Origin: an uncultured Glaciecola sp.
Lineage (GTDB): Bacteria; Pseudomonadota; Gammaproteobacteria; Enterobacterales; Alteromonadaceae
NCBI GenBank assembly: GCA_905479945.1
Contig: CAJQOP010000043.1
Coordinates: forward strand, 1-58,325
DNA: 58,325 bases
Direction of reading: 5' to 3'
Shown here one piece after another: positions 43,929 through 53,567 of this stretch. Each line of letters starts with the position of its first letter. Positions within the stretch are counted from its first letter, which is position 1. Position numbers and translations under genes: made by a program. The notes under the pieces were generated by a model, which ran no database searches, had not been told where the DNA came from, and worked only from the letters and a program-made list of their open reading frames with translations.

Positions 43929-46186
43929 GCTGACATCCTGTATATAACGCTATTTTCATTAGCCCCGGGCTTTAAGACTCGTTGACCAGGCAGGCGCACC
44001 TCAATCTGTGGGTGTTTGCTATACCAATCGGCTTGCCAACGGATAAGAAACGAAACAACCTCTCCTGTAGCAGCCAATTGAGGTTCGATAATGACGGTAA
44101 CCTGCGCAAATGATGTGGCAGCTGGACCAAAACTGATGACTTCACCGCTTGCCAGCCACTCTTGGCTAACACCTGCACCAATCACTAAGCAATTATCTTC
44201 TTCACGTAAAAAGCAGTTTCGCAGCATCATTATCCACTCAGCTGCCGCCCATACATGTTGACCGTCTCCCATACAACCGCCGCCCGTCAGCGGGTGGATC
44301 GCTTCGGGCCATTGTCCGGTAGGTGATGCCAAATCAGCCACCCTTTGCATTAATGGCGCATAACGCACGTCCCCTGCCCTCATTAATACTTGGGCTATGT
44401 GCAAGGTTAAATAAGGATTAATACCTGAATGGGTCATATCTTGAAAAAATCCATTCTTAACGCAGCAATACTCGAGTAAAAAATCGCAGGTATCAAGTAA
44501 ACGTTTATCGTTTTCAGCACACAGCTGTGTGGGATACCCTATGGCCAACGAACCAATTGCTCCAGCATCAAATCGTCTGGTGGGTGCTGCGGGCATTGCC
44601 TGTCTGCGTAGCTTGATTGCTGCAAGCGCTAAACTCTGGTCAACACAGAGTTGAAAATCCTCAGCCGCTGCATGATATTTTTTGTGCAATGCACCATCGC
44701 CGTTCAAAGCAAACAATGCTGCTGCGGCCCGCAAACCAGCAATACCCCAAAAATTATCCCAGTAGTAATAATTATTGGGTCCAAGATGCTCAGCACTAAA
44801 TCCAGCAGGTAATAAACCGTCATGCACATCGTGTTTAGCAATGGGTAGTCGCTTATTGATGATCCAATCAGCTCCCCGCTTGATCATTTGTAACCATTGG
44901 GGTTTGGTCTTTTGATGGGTTAATTGACAATAACGATGCAGGATCCACAGTACCTCACCATTTGAATCCCACTCCCCTTCCTGAGAATGAAAATACCCTG
45001 ACAAACCTTGGCGTGCAGCAAATCGGTCTAGCGCCTTTTCAGCTCGTTGAGTTAAACCAGCACACAGCAGCGCATGAATAATAAACACTGCATCCCTGAA
45101 CCAAAAGCGTTTGTAAGTGTACGGCCCAGGATAAATGTCTTCTGATGAGTGTAATAGCAGTGTTCTTAGTGCGCTGTCATATAAAGATTGAAAGTTTGGC
45201 TGAGGAATTTTTAAAACACATGAATTTTGCAGATGTTCGCGCCATGTTCTGTGCTGAGTGAGTTTCTTATCATCTTGCTGCATAGGTATACGCACCGAAA
45301 CTTCCCGCGAGCCAATACTAGAATCGAGCTTAAACATAGCCACCCCAGTCAACATGCCAATGGCACATTCGCCTTGCCGCTCATCAATACAATCATGCAA
45401 ATGGATGTGTACGTCACCTTGTTTGTAATTGGCAATATGATGCCGATCAACAGAGTCACTAAAGTTCACTGTATATTTATCATCGATTAACCAACTATTG
45501 TGCTTAGCATCTAGTTTTAATTCATATACAAAACTCACCCCTTCTGGGTTGTACGGTCGCAGTGCTACTGCTATCCAAGCTTCTTTATCGGCAAAGGCTG
45601 CAATATCAAGACGACAAACCGGCATCCCGTCTTCAAGTAAAACAGATGCCTTGTTAGTCATGCTTAAGTTGTCATTTTTCGAGTCAGTAATGACAGTTAA
45701 GTCATCGTCACACACTAAGCGTTGCTCGACTTTTTTTGTTCGGGAAGGAAGTAAGGATTGACCATTTTTAGTGACTAGCCAAACATCAATCGACCACTCA
45801 TCAATAATGGGGGTTAATAACCCGCGAGGATCAACTATGGGTAAATCGGCATAATCCGGCAGCCCCACTGCGGTCCAATTCCTATGACTTAAGTTAATGT
45901 GGGTAATGGAAAAAGCCCGTGGAATAAAGGAAACATCTCGTGGATCAAATTGACGTTCAATCCAATATGGCCAGACCCAATCCAGATTATGTTGGATCAC
46001 TCTATTATTAATTAAGCCACGGGCATGCATCAGCGCCCCAGCTCGTAACAACTCGACTGGCTCGTTCACTTCAGATGGTTGAATGAAACGTTGAAGTTGG
46101 CTTAGTAGGTTTATCGGATCCAAAAAACCATGTCTGTGTGCAACAAACCTAACAATAAACTTCCATGGCATCCACTTAAAGCGCAT
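43925..46186 (-). CDS. Amylo-alpha-1,6-glucosidase / GH15-like six-hairpin hydrolase
   Basis: A 753-residue protein. The N-terminal half is a beta domain (VDPRGLLTPIIDEWSIDVWLV, LDIAAFADKEAWIAVALRPYNPEG), the C-terminal half an (alpha/alpha)6 barrel with YPGPYTYKRFWFRDAVFII, GEWDSNGEVLWILHRY, NNYYYWDNFWGIAGLRAAA and HPLTGGGCMGDGQHVWAAAEW. Related proteins are annotated as glycogen debranching enzymes or glucoamylase-like hydrolases. ATG 46186 has an excellent AAGGAG site five bases upstream and is chosen over an earlier one at 46270. It overlaps the VTT gene by 11 bases and the GT4 gene by 4, so the three are translationally coupled. Confidence 0.83.
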   Translation of the reverse strand: MRFKWMPWKFIVRFVAHRHGFLDPINLLSQLQRFIQPSEVNEPVELLRAGALMHARGLINNRVIQHNLDWVWPYWIERQFDPRDVSFIPRAFSITHINLSHRNWTAVGLPDYADLPIVDPRGLLTPIIDEWSIDVWLVTKNGQSLLPSRTKKVEQRLVCDDDLTVITDSKNDNLSMTNKASVLLEDGMPVCRLDIAAFADKEAWIAVALRPYNPEGVSFVYELKLDAKHNSWLIDDKYTVNFSDSVDRHHIANYKQGDVHIHLHDCIDERQGECAIGMLTGVAMFKLDSSIGSREVSVRIPMQQDDKKLTQHRTWREHLQNSCVLKIPQPNFQSLYDSALRTLLLHSSEDIYPGPYTYKRFWFRDAVFIIHALLCAGLTQRAEKALDRFAARQGLSGYFHSQEGEWDSNGEVLWILHRYCQLTHQKTKPQWLQMIKRGADWIINKRLPIAKHDVHDGLLPAGFSAEHLGPNNYYYWDNFWGIAGLRAAAALFALNGDGALHKKYHAAAEDFQLCVDQSLALAAIKLRRQAMPAAPTRRFDAGAIGSLAIGYPTQLCAENDKRLLDTCDFLLEYCCVKNGFFQDMTHSGINPYLTLHIAQVLMRAGDVRYAPLMQRVADLASPTGQWPEAIHPLTGGGCMGDGQHVWAAAEWIMMLRNCFLREEDNCLVIGAGVSQEWLASGEVISFGPAATSFAQVTVIIEPQLAATGEVVSFLIRWQADWYSKHPQIEVRLPGQRVLKPGANENSVIYRMSA

Positions 46187-46988
46187 GTTTGCTCCTTGCA
46201 CATTCAATACGGCGGGCTTCATAACGAGCCAGCGCTTCTTGCGCGTGATTATTAATGTATAAAACAGCAATGATTACCATAGCGAGTGCCACTACATAGA
46301 AAAGCCAGGCATGTTGTGAACGTAACAATTCGCCATAGGCTAATGCACTCAAGTCAGCGGCCAATGAACCTACAAATACTATGAATAAGGTGTTAGGAAT
46401 AATCCCTAGAAACGTACCGGTTATAAAGTCGGCTAGTGAAAAATTGGTCGAACCGAAGAAGTAATTGGATAGCTTAAGGGGGAAAAATGGCACTAGTCGA
46501 GTCAATAGGATCAGCTTCCATCCCTCGTGCACAAATTCATCATTAACGACCTTCAATTTTCTATGATTGCGTAAATACCCTTGTACTCTCTCACTAAATA
46601 AATATCTTGAGATAAGAAATGCACCTATCGCGCCGAGCGTTGCGGCTACCACCACAATTGCTGTACCAATAAATGGCCCGAATAGAAAGCCAGCACCTAA
46701 GGTGAACAGCACACTAGGCACTAAACCTATCACCAGCAACATATAGATCGCGATGAAGATTAAAGGCGCCCAAAATCCAAAATTTTGTAACCAGTTTAAA
46801 GACTGAATAACAAGAGTCTGCAAATCAAAGTAGACCAACACTGCCAGCAGAAAAACCACCAATGATGTGCTGATGATAATTGACCAAAACATGGAAAAGG
46901 ATTGACGCATAGCTCTGTTGATCCAACAGCGATGAGATATCGATGTGGTAATTCTATTAGAAAATGTTGATGGTTGGTTGATCCACAT
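46176..46988 (-). CDS. VTT-domain (TVP38/TMEM64, DedA-like) membrane protein
   Basis: A 270-residue integral membrane protein with about five to six helices. The VTT motif region is LVPSVLFTLGAGFLFGPFIGTAIVVVAATLGAIGAFLISRY, then LTRLVPFFPLKLSNYFFG and ITGTFLGIIPNTLF, all typical of the TVP38 branch; these proteins are linked to phospholipid scrambling and envelope homeostasis. It is the first gene of a VTT-hydrolase-GT4 operon, consistent with lipid glycosylation. AAGGAG lies 17 bases before this ATG, which is long, so the true start may differ. FNR-type box B lies 54 bases upstream. Confidence 0.85.
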   Translation of the reverse strand: MWINQPSTFSNRITTSISHRCWINRAMRQSFSMFWSIIISTSLVVFLLAVLVYFDLQTLVIQSLNWLQNFGFWAPLIFIAIYMLLVIGLVPSVLFTLGAGFLFGPFIGTAIVVVAATLGAIGAFLISRYLFSERVQGYLRNHRKLKVVNDEFVHEGWKLILLTRLVPFFPLKLSNYFFGSTNFSLADFITGTFLGIIPNTLFIVFVGSLAADLSALAYGELLRSQHAWLFYVVALAMVIIAVLYINNHAQEALARYEARRIECARSKHAL

Positions 46989-47041
46989 CAAGTTATGGTA
47001 TCGGACTCCTTAGATGAATTTGAATTGGATAATCAGTAGAT

Positions 47042-47055
47042 TTGATCCCCATCAA
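47042..47055. promoter_or_regulatory. FNR/Anr-type box B
   Basis: TTGATCCCCATCAA has perfect TTGAT and ATCAA half-sites. It lies between the divergent VTT operon (minus) and the cytochrome-like gene (plus). The -10 elements at the standard distance are weak on both sides. Confidence 0.8.
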
Positions 47056-47135
47056 TAATCCAGCCGTTTGTCTCTTTCTTTCATCATGTATGTGTTTAGT
47101 GTAAAAAACTCAGACTTTAATGAAGGAAGCTCTAC

Positions 47136-47483
47136 ATGAACTGTAATCTAGCGATATTACTTGTCTCCGCTCTTTTGGCAATTGGTCTATTCGCTTGTGA
47201 CTCTGGACCAAATTCACCACGAGGCTTTTGCCTACCTAAAGGAGATGCGGTCAATGGTGAGAAAGTGTTTATGAGCTATCAGTGCTTAGCTTGTCATAAT
47301 TTTGAAAGGTTTGACTACGAATCAGTTAACAAGGAAATGGAGTCACCAATCTTGCTGGGTGGCTCTACAACTAGCGTAAAAACCTATGCCGACTTAGTCA
47401 CTTCAGTCATCAACCCTTCACACAAACTTGCTCGCAGCCATATGCGTAAACGCATTATGGGCAATATCATTTTAATTAAGTAG
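47136..47483 (+). CDS. Small c-type cytochrome lipoprotein, C-terminally shortened
   Basis: A 115-residue protein. The signal ends with LLAIGLFAC, a lipobox. A heme c site follows: GDAVNGEKVFMSYQCLACHNF (CxxCH, Cys-Leu-Ala-Cys-His). ILLGGSTTSVKTYADLVTSVINPSHKLA matches the conserved middle of small diheme-like or SorB-type cytochromes. In those, a Met-containing region with the sixth heme ligand and an LVAFLQ helix follow; here the frame ends 20 residues after INPSHK with a basic tail, so it is probably truncated. The gene faces FNR-type box B and precedes a DUF4404 gene by 13 bases. Confidence 0.7.
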   Translation: MNCNLAILLVSALLAIGLFACDSGPNSPRGFCLPKGDAVNGEKVFMSYQCLACHNFERFDYESVNKEMESPILLGGSTTSVKTYADLVTSVINPSHKLARSHMRKRIMGNIILIK

Positions 47484-47496
47484 AGAGTAAATTGAC

Positions 47497-47763
47497 ATGG
47501 AACGGCAACAACTTCGAGAGTATTTAGACGAATTGAATATTGCTATTTGTGCCCTACATGCACCAGATGATGACAAACACAGATTGACTGGTCTTATCGC
47601 TGAGATAGAGCAACAGCTAACTGAGCCCATGCTGATGACCGGTGATCCTCAAACATTGCATGATCAAGTTGATAATATGGTAACCACCTTTGAGCAAGAT
47701 CATCCTAGGGTAGCGGGAATTCTGAATAATATTATGCTGACCTTGAGTAATATGGGGGTTTAG
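47497..47763 (+). CDS. DUF4404-family protein
   Basis: An 88-residue helical protein: LREYLDELNIAIC, LIAEIEQQL, VDNMVTTFEQDHPRVAGILNNIMLTLSNMGV, the last being the hallmark FE-x-HP...LSNMGI end of DUF4404. The family has no known function but is common among stress and oxygen-response gene sets of proteobacteria. It probably shares the FNR-type box B promoter with the cytochrome-like gene. Confidence 0.85.
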   Translation: MERQQLREYLDELNIAICALHAPDDDKHRLTGLIAEIEQQLTEPMLMTGDPQTLHDQVDNMVTTFEQDHPRVAGILNNIMLTLSNMGV

Positions 47764-47853
47764 AGCTTAGTTGGCTGAGAATTTTCAAATTCATGATAGA
47801 AATAATCAAAATATTGGGTTTGTCTTCCGCTTTCAAATAACAAGTTTTAAGGC

Positions 47854-47922
47854 CGCTTAATCAAAGCGCGAAAATGCACTTATATTGATGCACTTTCAAA
47901 TTTTTGCCACGCAGATTAAGCG
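47854..47922. other. Structured intergenic segment between convergent genes
   Basis: CGCTTAATC (47854-47862) and GATTAAGCG (47914-47922) are exact inverted repeats around about 50 bases that include the direct repeat TGCACTT twice. It lies between the DUF4404 and CBS genes, which converge. No T tract follows, so it is not a canonical terminator. Confidence 0.45.
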
Positions 47923-47942
47923 ACTTTAATCCTTACTATTAA

Positions 47943-48449
47943 TTAACTTTCTTTTTCCATCATCGCAAGAGGTTGTTCTGATTGCATATGATGTGCGCTA
48001 ACGCGTTTTAACATACTCAATACTGGTTCGTGTTTGATTTGAGCCGGCTGTTTTTTGCTTTTGCTAGTTGAGTTACCAGTAAAGGCCACCACATCGCCAA
48101 TAGAAACAATGCCCGCTAGTGTGTCATCCGTATTCGTAACTAACACTCTGCGCACTCCCTCTTCTTTCATCATTGTTAAACACTCTTGCAAAGAGCTATT
48201 TTGCTGACAACTACACAAATTTTGCTCTTTAATAACCTCAGCCGCTGTTAACTCCCATAACGGCTTCTGATTCAACATGGCCGCCATGGCTACATCCCTG
48301 TCAGTGACGACACCAAGTGGTATGTTTTGCTCATTTACCACGGGTATGGCGCCACAATCGTTGTTCCACATGAGGCCTGCGACTTCTTGTAAGTTTGAGT
48401 CTGGCATACAGGTCTTTACATCAATACTCATAATTTCATTAATATACAT
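47943..48449 (-). CDS. Tandem CBS-domain protein (Hrp1-like)
   Basis: A 168-residue protein made of two CBS domains: IMSIDVKTCMPDSNLQEVAGLMWNNDCGAIPVVNEQNIPLGVVTDRDV and the second with CSCQQNSSLQECLTMMKEEGVRRVLVTNTDDTLAGIVSIGDVV, then a 35-residue tail. Such stand-alone CBS pairs bind adenine nucleotides; mycobacterial Hrp1 is a strongly hypoxia-induced example. GGAGG lies upstream of the ATG. FNR-type box C with a CATACT -10 element at the standard distance precedes it. Confidence 0.9.
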   Translation of the reverse strand: MYINEIMSIDVKTCMPDSNLQEVAGLMWNNDCGAIPVVNEQNIPLGVVTDRDVAMAAMLNQKPLWELTAAEVIKEQNLCSCQQNSSLQECLTMMKEEGVRRVLVTNTDDTLAGIVSIGDVVAFTGNSTSKSKKQPAQIKHEPVLSMLKRVSAHHMQSEQPLAMMEKES

Positions 48450-48563
48450 TACTAAGGCCCTCCATTTTTCAGTTGTAGACTTGTGAACCCACAGGCAATT
48501 GCAGATTTAACAAGGTCATCCAGATGATGCTCTTCCAGTATGATAACTTACATGTATTGATAC

Positions 48564-48577
48564 TTGACTTACATCAA
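48564..48577. promoter_or_regulatory. FNR/Anr-type box C
   Basis: TTGACTTACATCAA. On the minus strand CATACT (48542-48537) follows after exactly 21 bases, the class II FNR layout, ahead of the CBS gene. On the plus strand a start-like remnant lies at 48626. Confidence 0.8.
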
Positions 48578-48625
48578 AGTCTAAGCGAATAAGTAGGATA
48601 AAAAACCGGAAAAAGGAAGTAAGAC

Positions 48626-48652
48626 ATGAGCATATTTTGTCCTCGGCATTAA
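48626..48652 (+). pseudogene. Possible start remnant of a lost gene
   Basis: An ATG with an AAGGAAGT ribosome-binding site seven bases upstream opens only eight codons (MSIFCPRH). It sits downstream of FNR-type box C on the strand that now has no gene. This could be the vestige of a second divergent gene; it may also be chance. Confidence 0.25.
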
Positions 48653-48729
48653 CTTAACCGCGCAAATATCTTGCCTGCAGTAAGTCGCGAAGAAGGTACA
48701 CTGCAAACGTATTAAGTGTTGATGCCAAT

Positions 48730-49806
48730 TTATACCCCATAACTTGGTGAATTGACCAAGATATCAACTCGACATGCTTTGATACCGAAAAATTCGGCGA
48801 GCTGGTTTCTTACTTCGGGTACTTCCACCGCTTGGTTGATAAAAGCATGACGTAAGCCAAAAGCGGTGGCTTGCAGGGCAAAGCGCTGATAACCGCGACC
48901 GGCATTAATCCAGCTTTGTTTGTTGTTTTGTTCTGAGCTTATCGCTATCACGCCAGAGGAGCTGAGGGTTTGTTCACGGCATTTTTCGTTTTCGGCATTT
49001 TTAGTAACCAGTATCTTAAAGACTATCTTGCCCAACCATTCGGGTAATTTAGGATTACCTGTGGAGGGAGAATACAGGCCATCCCGCTGTTTAGTGACTG
49101 TTGTTTCGCTAAAGCGTATCCAATGCTTCAGCTCTTCGAGAAAGGCCGGATCTTGCATTTTCGCACTGTTGGCCGCTATCACAAATCGCATAATATTATT
49201 GAGATCATCATGAGTGGTAAACAGTTGAGTGTTTATGTAATCCTGCTTAGAGATTCCTTGCAAACGGCTTAGCTGTATATCTGATACAGAATTACCATCA
49301 TAAATACTGCGGGTGCATTGGCGCTCTGGTATGGCTTTAAATAGTGCTTTTTGCTGTTTTTCAGTTGGCTCGAAATTAATATTGATAATGTTGTTCTGTG
49401 CGGGATCTATTGATATTATGGCCTGCAAACCATAAGCCAGTGCGGCTTGTACTATATTTTCAGTGGCACAACCAAGGCTGGCATAAAGATGATGACCATC
49501 AGGATCAACAGCCGGACAACGCCGTCGAAAATCCGGCATCAGGCTGATGCGATTTTCTTCAACTGCAAATAACCAAGGCTGGGTATTGTAGCTGTTAGCG
49601 GCCAAGGTACCGTAACGAACAAGTTCTTTGAGCAACGCTTGCCCTTTAAGATTAAAAACCTCTGCTGGTCGCCAAGTGCTGGCAACCAAATCTGCATAAC
49701 TTTGATGACTAGTAGGCGCATATTCGATCGGTAGCCCACTCGCTGGCAAAACAGTAGCCGCACCTTGATTAGATTCTCGACCTGTAGAGTTGTGTTGTGT
49801 ATCCAT
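48730..49806 (-). CDS. Acg-family nitroreductase-like flavoprotein
   Basis: A 358-residue protein of the Acg/Rv2032 type: the nitroreductase fold is duplicated and the N-terminal part carries the FMN-site motif LAANSYNTQPWLFAVEENRISLMPD, then HHLYASLGCATENIVQAALAYG and, in the second half, NAGRGYQRFALQATAFGLRHAFINQAVEVP. Acg proteins have a buried FMN and are proposed to store rather than turn over flavin; Rv2032 is a DosR-regulon marker. FNR-type box D lies 60 bases upstream, with TATACT at the expected -10 distance. Confidence 0.85.
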   Translation of the reverse strand: MDTQHNSTGRESNQGAATVLPASGLPIEYAPTSHQSYADLVASTWRPAEVFNLKGQALLKELVRYGTLAANSYNTQPWLFAVEENRISLMPDFRRRCPAVDPDGHHLYASLGCATENIVQAALAYGLQAIISIDPAQNNIININFEPTEKQQKALFKAIPERQCTRSIYDGNSVSDIQLSRLQGISKQDYINTQLFTTHDDLNNIMRFVIAANSAKMQDPAFLEELKHWIRFSETTVTKQRDGLYSPSTGNPKLPEWLGKIVFKILVTKNAENEKCREQTLSSSGVIAISSEQNNKQSWINAGRGYQRFALQATAFGLRHAFINQAVEVPEVRNQLAEFFGIKACRVDILVNSPSYGV

Positions 49807-49865
49807 GCTGGTTCCATGGCAGATTGCATTGAATTGGCAGTATATTTAGGCCAAACAGTTACATA

Positions 49866-49879
49866 TTGATCTAGGTCAA
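49866..49879. promoter_or_regulatory. FNR/Anr-type box D, divergent
   Basis: TTGATCTAGGTCAA. TATACT (49844-49839) lies 21 bases away on the minus strand, before the Acg gene; CAATAT (49901-49906) lies 21 bases away on the plus strand, before the small membrane gene. One box may serve both directions. Confidence 0.82.
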
Positions 49880-49947
49880 GAAGACAACGGCAAATCCATT
49901 CAATATTTGGCTGTCCATGACAAATTCCCTTGGAGAGATAGCCAACC

Positions 49948-50172
49948 GTGACCGACAAGAAAATCATGTTAATTCTAAAAGTCTGTATTACTATCGGTAT
50001 CTTTCTGATTTAATTGGGAATTTACTTCCATAACTTCAGCCCTATGACAGAAAAAATGGGTGTAAACGGGATCATAATCAGCGCAGTGTGTATTACCATT
50101 GGCATGATTTTATCCCTGACTACAAAAATGTATCTAACATTTATATTTATCAAACGTAAATCTGAAAAATAA
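49948..50172 (+). pseudogene. Two-helix small membrane protein gene with an internal stop
   Basis: A 75-codon frame, GTG start at 49948 with GGAGAG 10 bases upstream, interrupted by a single TAA at codon 22 (50011-50013). It reads MTDKKIMLILKVCITIGIFLI, stop, LGIYFHNFSPMTEKMGVNG, then a second hydrophobic helix and a basic end FIKRKSEK. The frame is open on both sides of the stop, so it is probably a recently inactivated gene. I do not recognise the family. It is divergent from the Acg gene and shares FNR-type box D. Confidence 0.6.
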
Positions 50173-50225
50173 GATAAAACTTCATCCCTTAATATAGATT
50201 AAAAGACCATTTTATCCTAAGCAAC

Positions 50226-51704
50226 TTAAGACCAGTTCAACACTAAGTACCGTTGTACGTTATTTTTGAGCAGAAGTAATAAAACAGATTTATCTTGACC
50301 GCTTTTATCAAAAGCACGGGTAAATTCTTCGGCACTATTAATGGACTCCCTATCCACTTGTAAGATCACTGTACCTACGTCTATGCCTGCCATGGCAGCG
50401 ACCGAGTCGGGTGTTATTGATGTTACCAGCACACCTCTACCCTGCTTGATATTGTATTGCAGGGCCAAATTTGAGGTAATGGTTTTTACTGTTAGCCCAA
50501 GCTCTTCACTGGGTTTTTCGGTGGTCTTAATTAGCTGTGAATCTTTGTACAGTTTACCTATAGTGACCGTGAGGTTCAGGCGTTTTCCGTCACGCACAAC
50601 AGTCAGCTTTTGTTGGCTATTTGGTGGACTTAATGCCACTAGATTCCGAAAAGTACCTACATTAGTAACAGGCTTTTTCTGATAAAAAATAATGACATCC
50701 CCTTGGCGCAACTCGGCTTTTGCAGCGGGAGAGTTTTCCATGACCTGGGAAACCAAAATACCTTCATTTTGTTGCAAATCGAAAGAATCAGCCAAGTCAG
50801 CAGACAATTCCTGAACCACTATACCCAAGTGACCGCGGGTGACCTCACCGTTATTCATCAGTTGATCACCTATACTTTTGGCAAGGTTAATGGGAATAGC
50901 AAATCCAATGCCCATATAACCACCACTTCTTGAAAAAATAGCGGTATTCATGCCCACGACTTCACCATCTAGATTTACCAATGGACCACCGGAATTCCCC
51001 GGATTAATGGCCGCATCTGTCTGAATAAAATCTTCGTAGTCACTTATACCAAGGCTAGTACGTCCCGTTGCACTTACAACACCAACGGTAAGGGTATGAC
51101 TTAATCCAAAGGGGTTGCCGATGGCAATGACCCATTCACCCACTTCTAAGGCAGATGAGTCGCCCAAATTTAAATGCGGTAATTTGCTTTCGTTTATTTC
51201 CAATACAGCCACATCAGACAGGGGATCTGTGCCCACCACTTTTGCCGTAAATTCCCGTTTATCCTGAAGGATCACCTTTATGCTTTCGGCATTTTGTACC
51301 ACATGATTATTAGTAAGAATATAACTTTTATCAGACAAAAGACCATCTTTGACCAAGAACACAAAACCTGAAGCCTGCCCCAAGACTTTCCTTTGTTCTT
51401 GTGGAGTATTTGGAGTAGAAAAACCACGAAAGCGCTCCCCAAAAAAACGTTCAAACAGATCATTATCAAAAAATTCTCTATCATCAAAAGGAAATGGGAA
51501 TTGGCGGCTTGCCGCACCTTTTCTTTCTACTTGAATAAAAACCACCGAGGGCGAAACTGCACGGCCTACTGAGGCAAAAGCCTTGCTGGTTTGGCGTAAG
51601 TTTTCGATCCCATTGTCTTGGGCTTTCGCCTGAATGGGCGAAAGCCATAATGCTAATAAAATAACCAAGAACACACAGCTAAAAATATAACGTTTTTTTT
51701 TCAT
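50226..51704 (-). CDS. HtrA/DegP-family periplasmic serine protease
   Basis: A 492-residue protease-chaperone. A signal peptide (about 1-29, ending QAKAQ) precedes a trypsin-like domain with His in LTNNHVVQNAE, Asp in DPLSDVAVLEI and Ser in INPGNSGGPLV, then two PDZ domains (GHLGIVVQELSADLA; GLTVKTITSNLALQ). A long Q/F-rich LA loop lies near residue 65. ATG 51704 with AGGACC upstream is preferred to 51734. It lies 94 bases downstream of the groEL-like gene and is probably co-transcribed from FNR-type box E. A 7-bp stem (GCACTTA/TAAGTGC) sits in the gap. Confidence 0.94.
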   Translation of the reverse strand: MKKKRYIFSCVFLVILLALWLSPIQAKAQDNGIENLRQTSKAFASVGRAVSPSVVFIQVERKGAASRQFPFPFDDREFFDNDLFERFFGERFRGFSTPNTPQEQRKVLGQASGFVFLVKDGLLSDKSYILTNNHVVQNAESIKVILQDKREFTAKVVGTDPLSDVAVLEINESKLPHLNLGDSSALEVGEWVIAIGNPFGLSHTLTVGVVSATGRTSLGISDYEDFIQTDAAINPGNSGGPLVNLDGEVVGMNTAIFSRSGGYMGIGFAIPINLAKSIGDQLMNNGEVTRGHLGIVVQELSADLADSFDLQQNEGILVSQVMENSPAAKAELRQGDVIIFYQKKPVTNVGTFRNLVALSPPNSQQKLTVVRDGKRLNLTVTIGKLYKDSQLIKTTEKPSEELGLTVKTITSNLALQYNIKQGRGVLVTSITPDSVAAMAGIDVGTVILQVDRESINSAEEFTRAFDKSGQDKSVLLLLLKNNVQRYLVLNWS

Positions 51705-51798
51705 AAGGTCCTCACACTTCCTAACAATTGGCACTTAGCCATTTAGTTAAGTGCAATAAATAGCTACTGGTTGCGGGATTATTAATAACTACATTAGC

Positions 51799-53439
<1,641 letters not shown>

Positions 53440-53487
53440 CTAGTTAAATGCCTTGACTTGATTTTAAGGTTTTAGTGGTTGATAGTA

Positions 53488-53501
53488 TTGACCTGCGTCA
53501 A
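53488..53501. promoter_or_regulatory. FNR/Anr-type box E
   Basis: TTGACCTGCGTCAA. On the minus strand TAAAAT (53466-53461) follows after exactly 21 bases, before the groEL-htrA pair. No heat-shock sigma-32 promoter was seen there. Confidence 0.82.
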
Positions 53502-53567
53502 AATTTGGATTGAAGATCCATTTTCTTTGCACCCTTAAAAGGCCAAGCACGCATCGTAATTGTCAGC

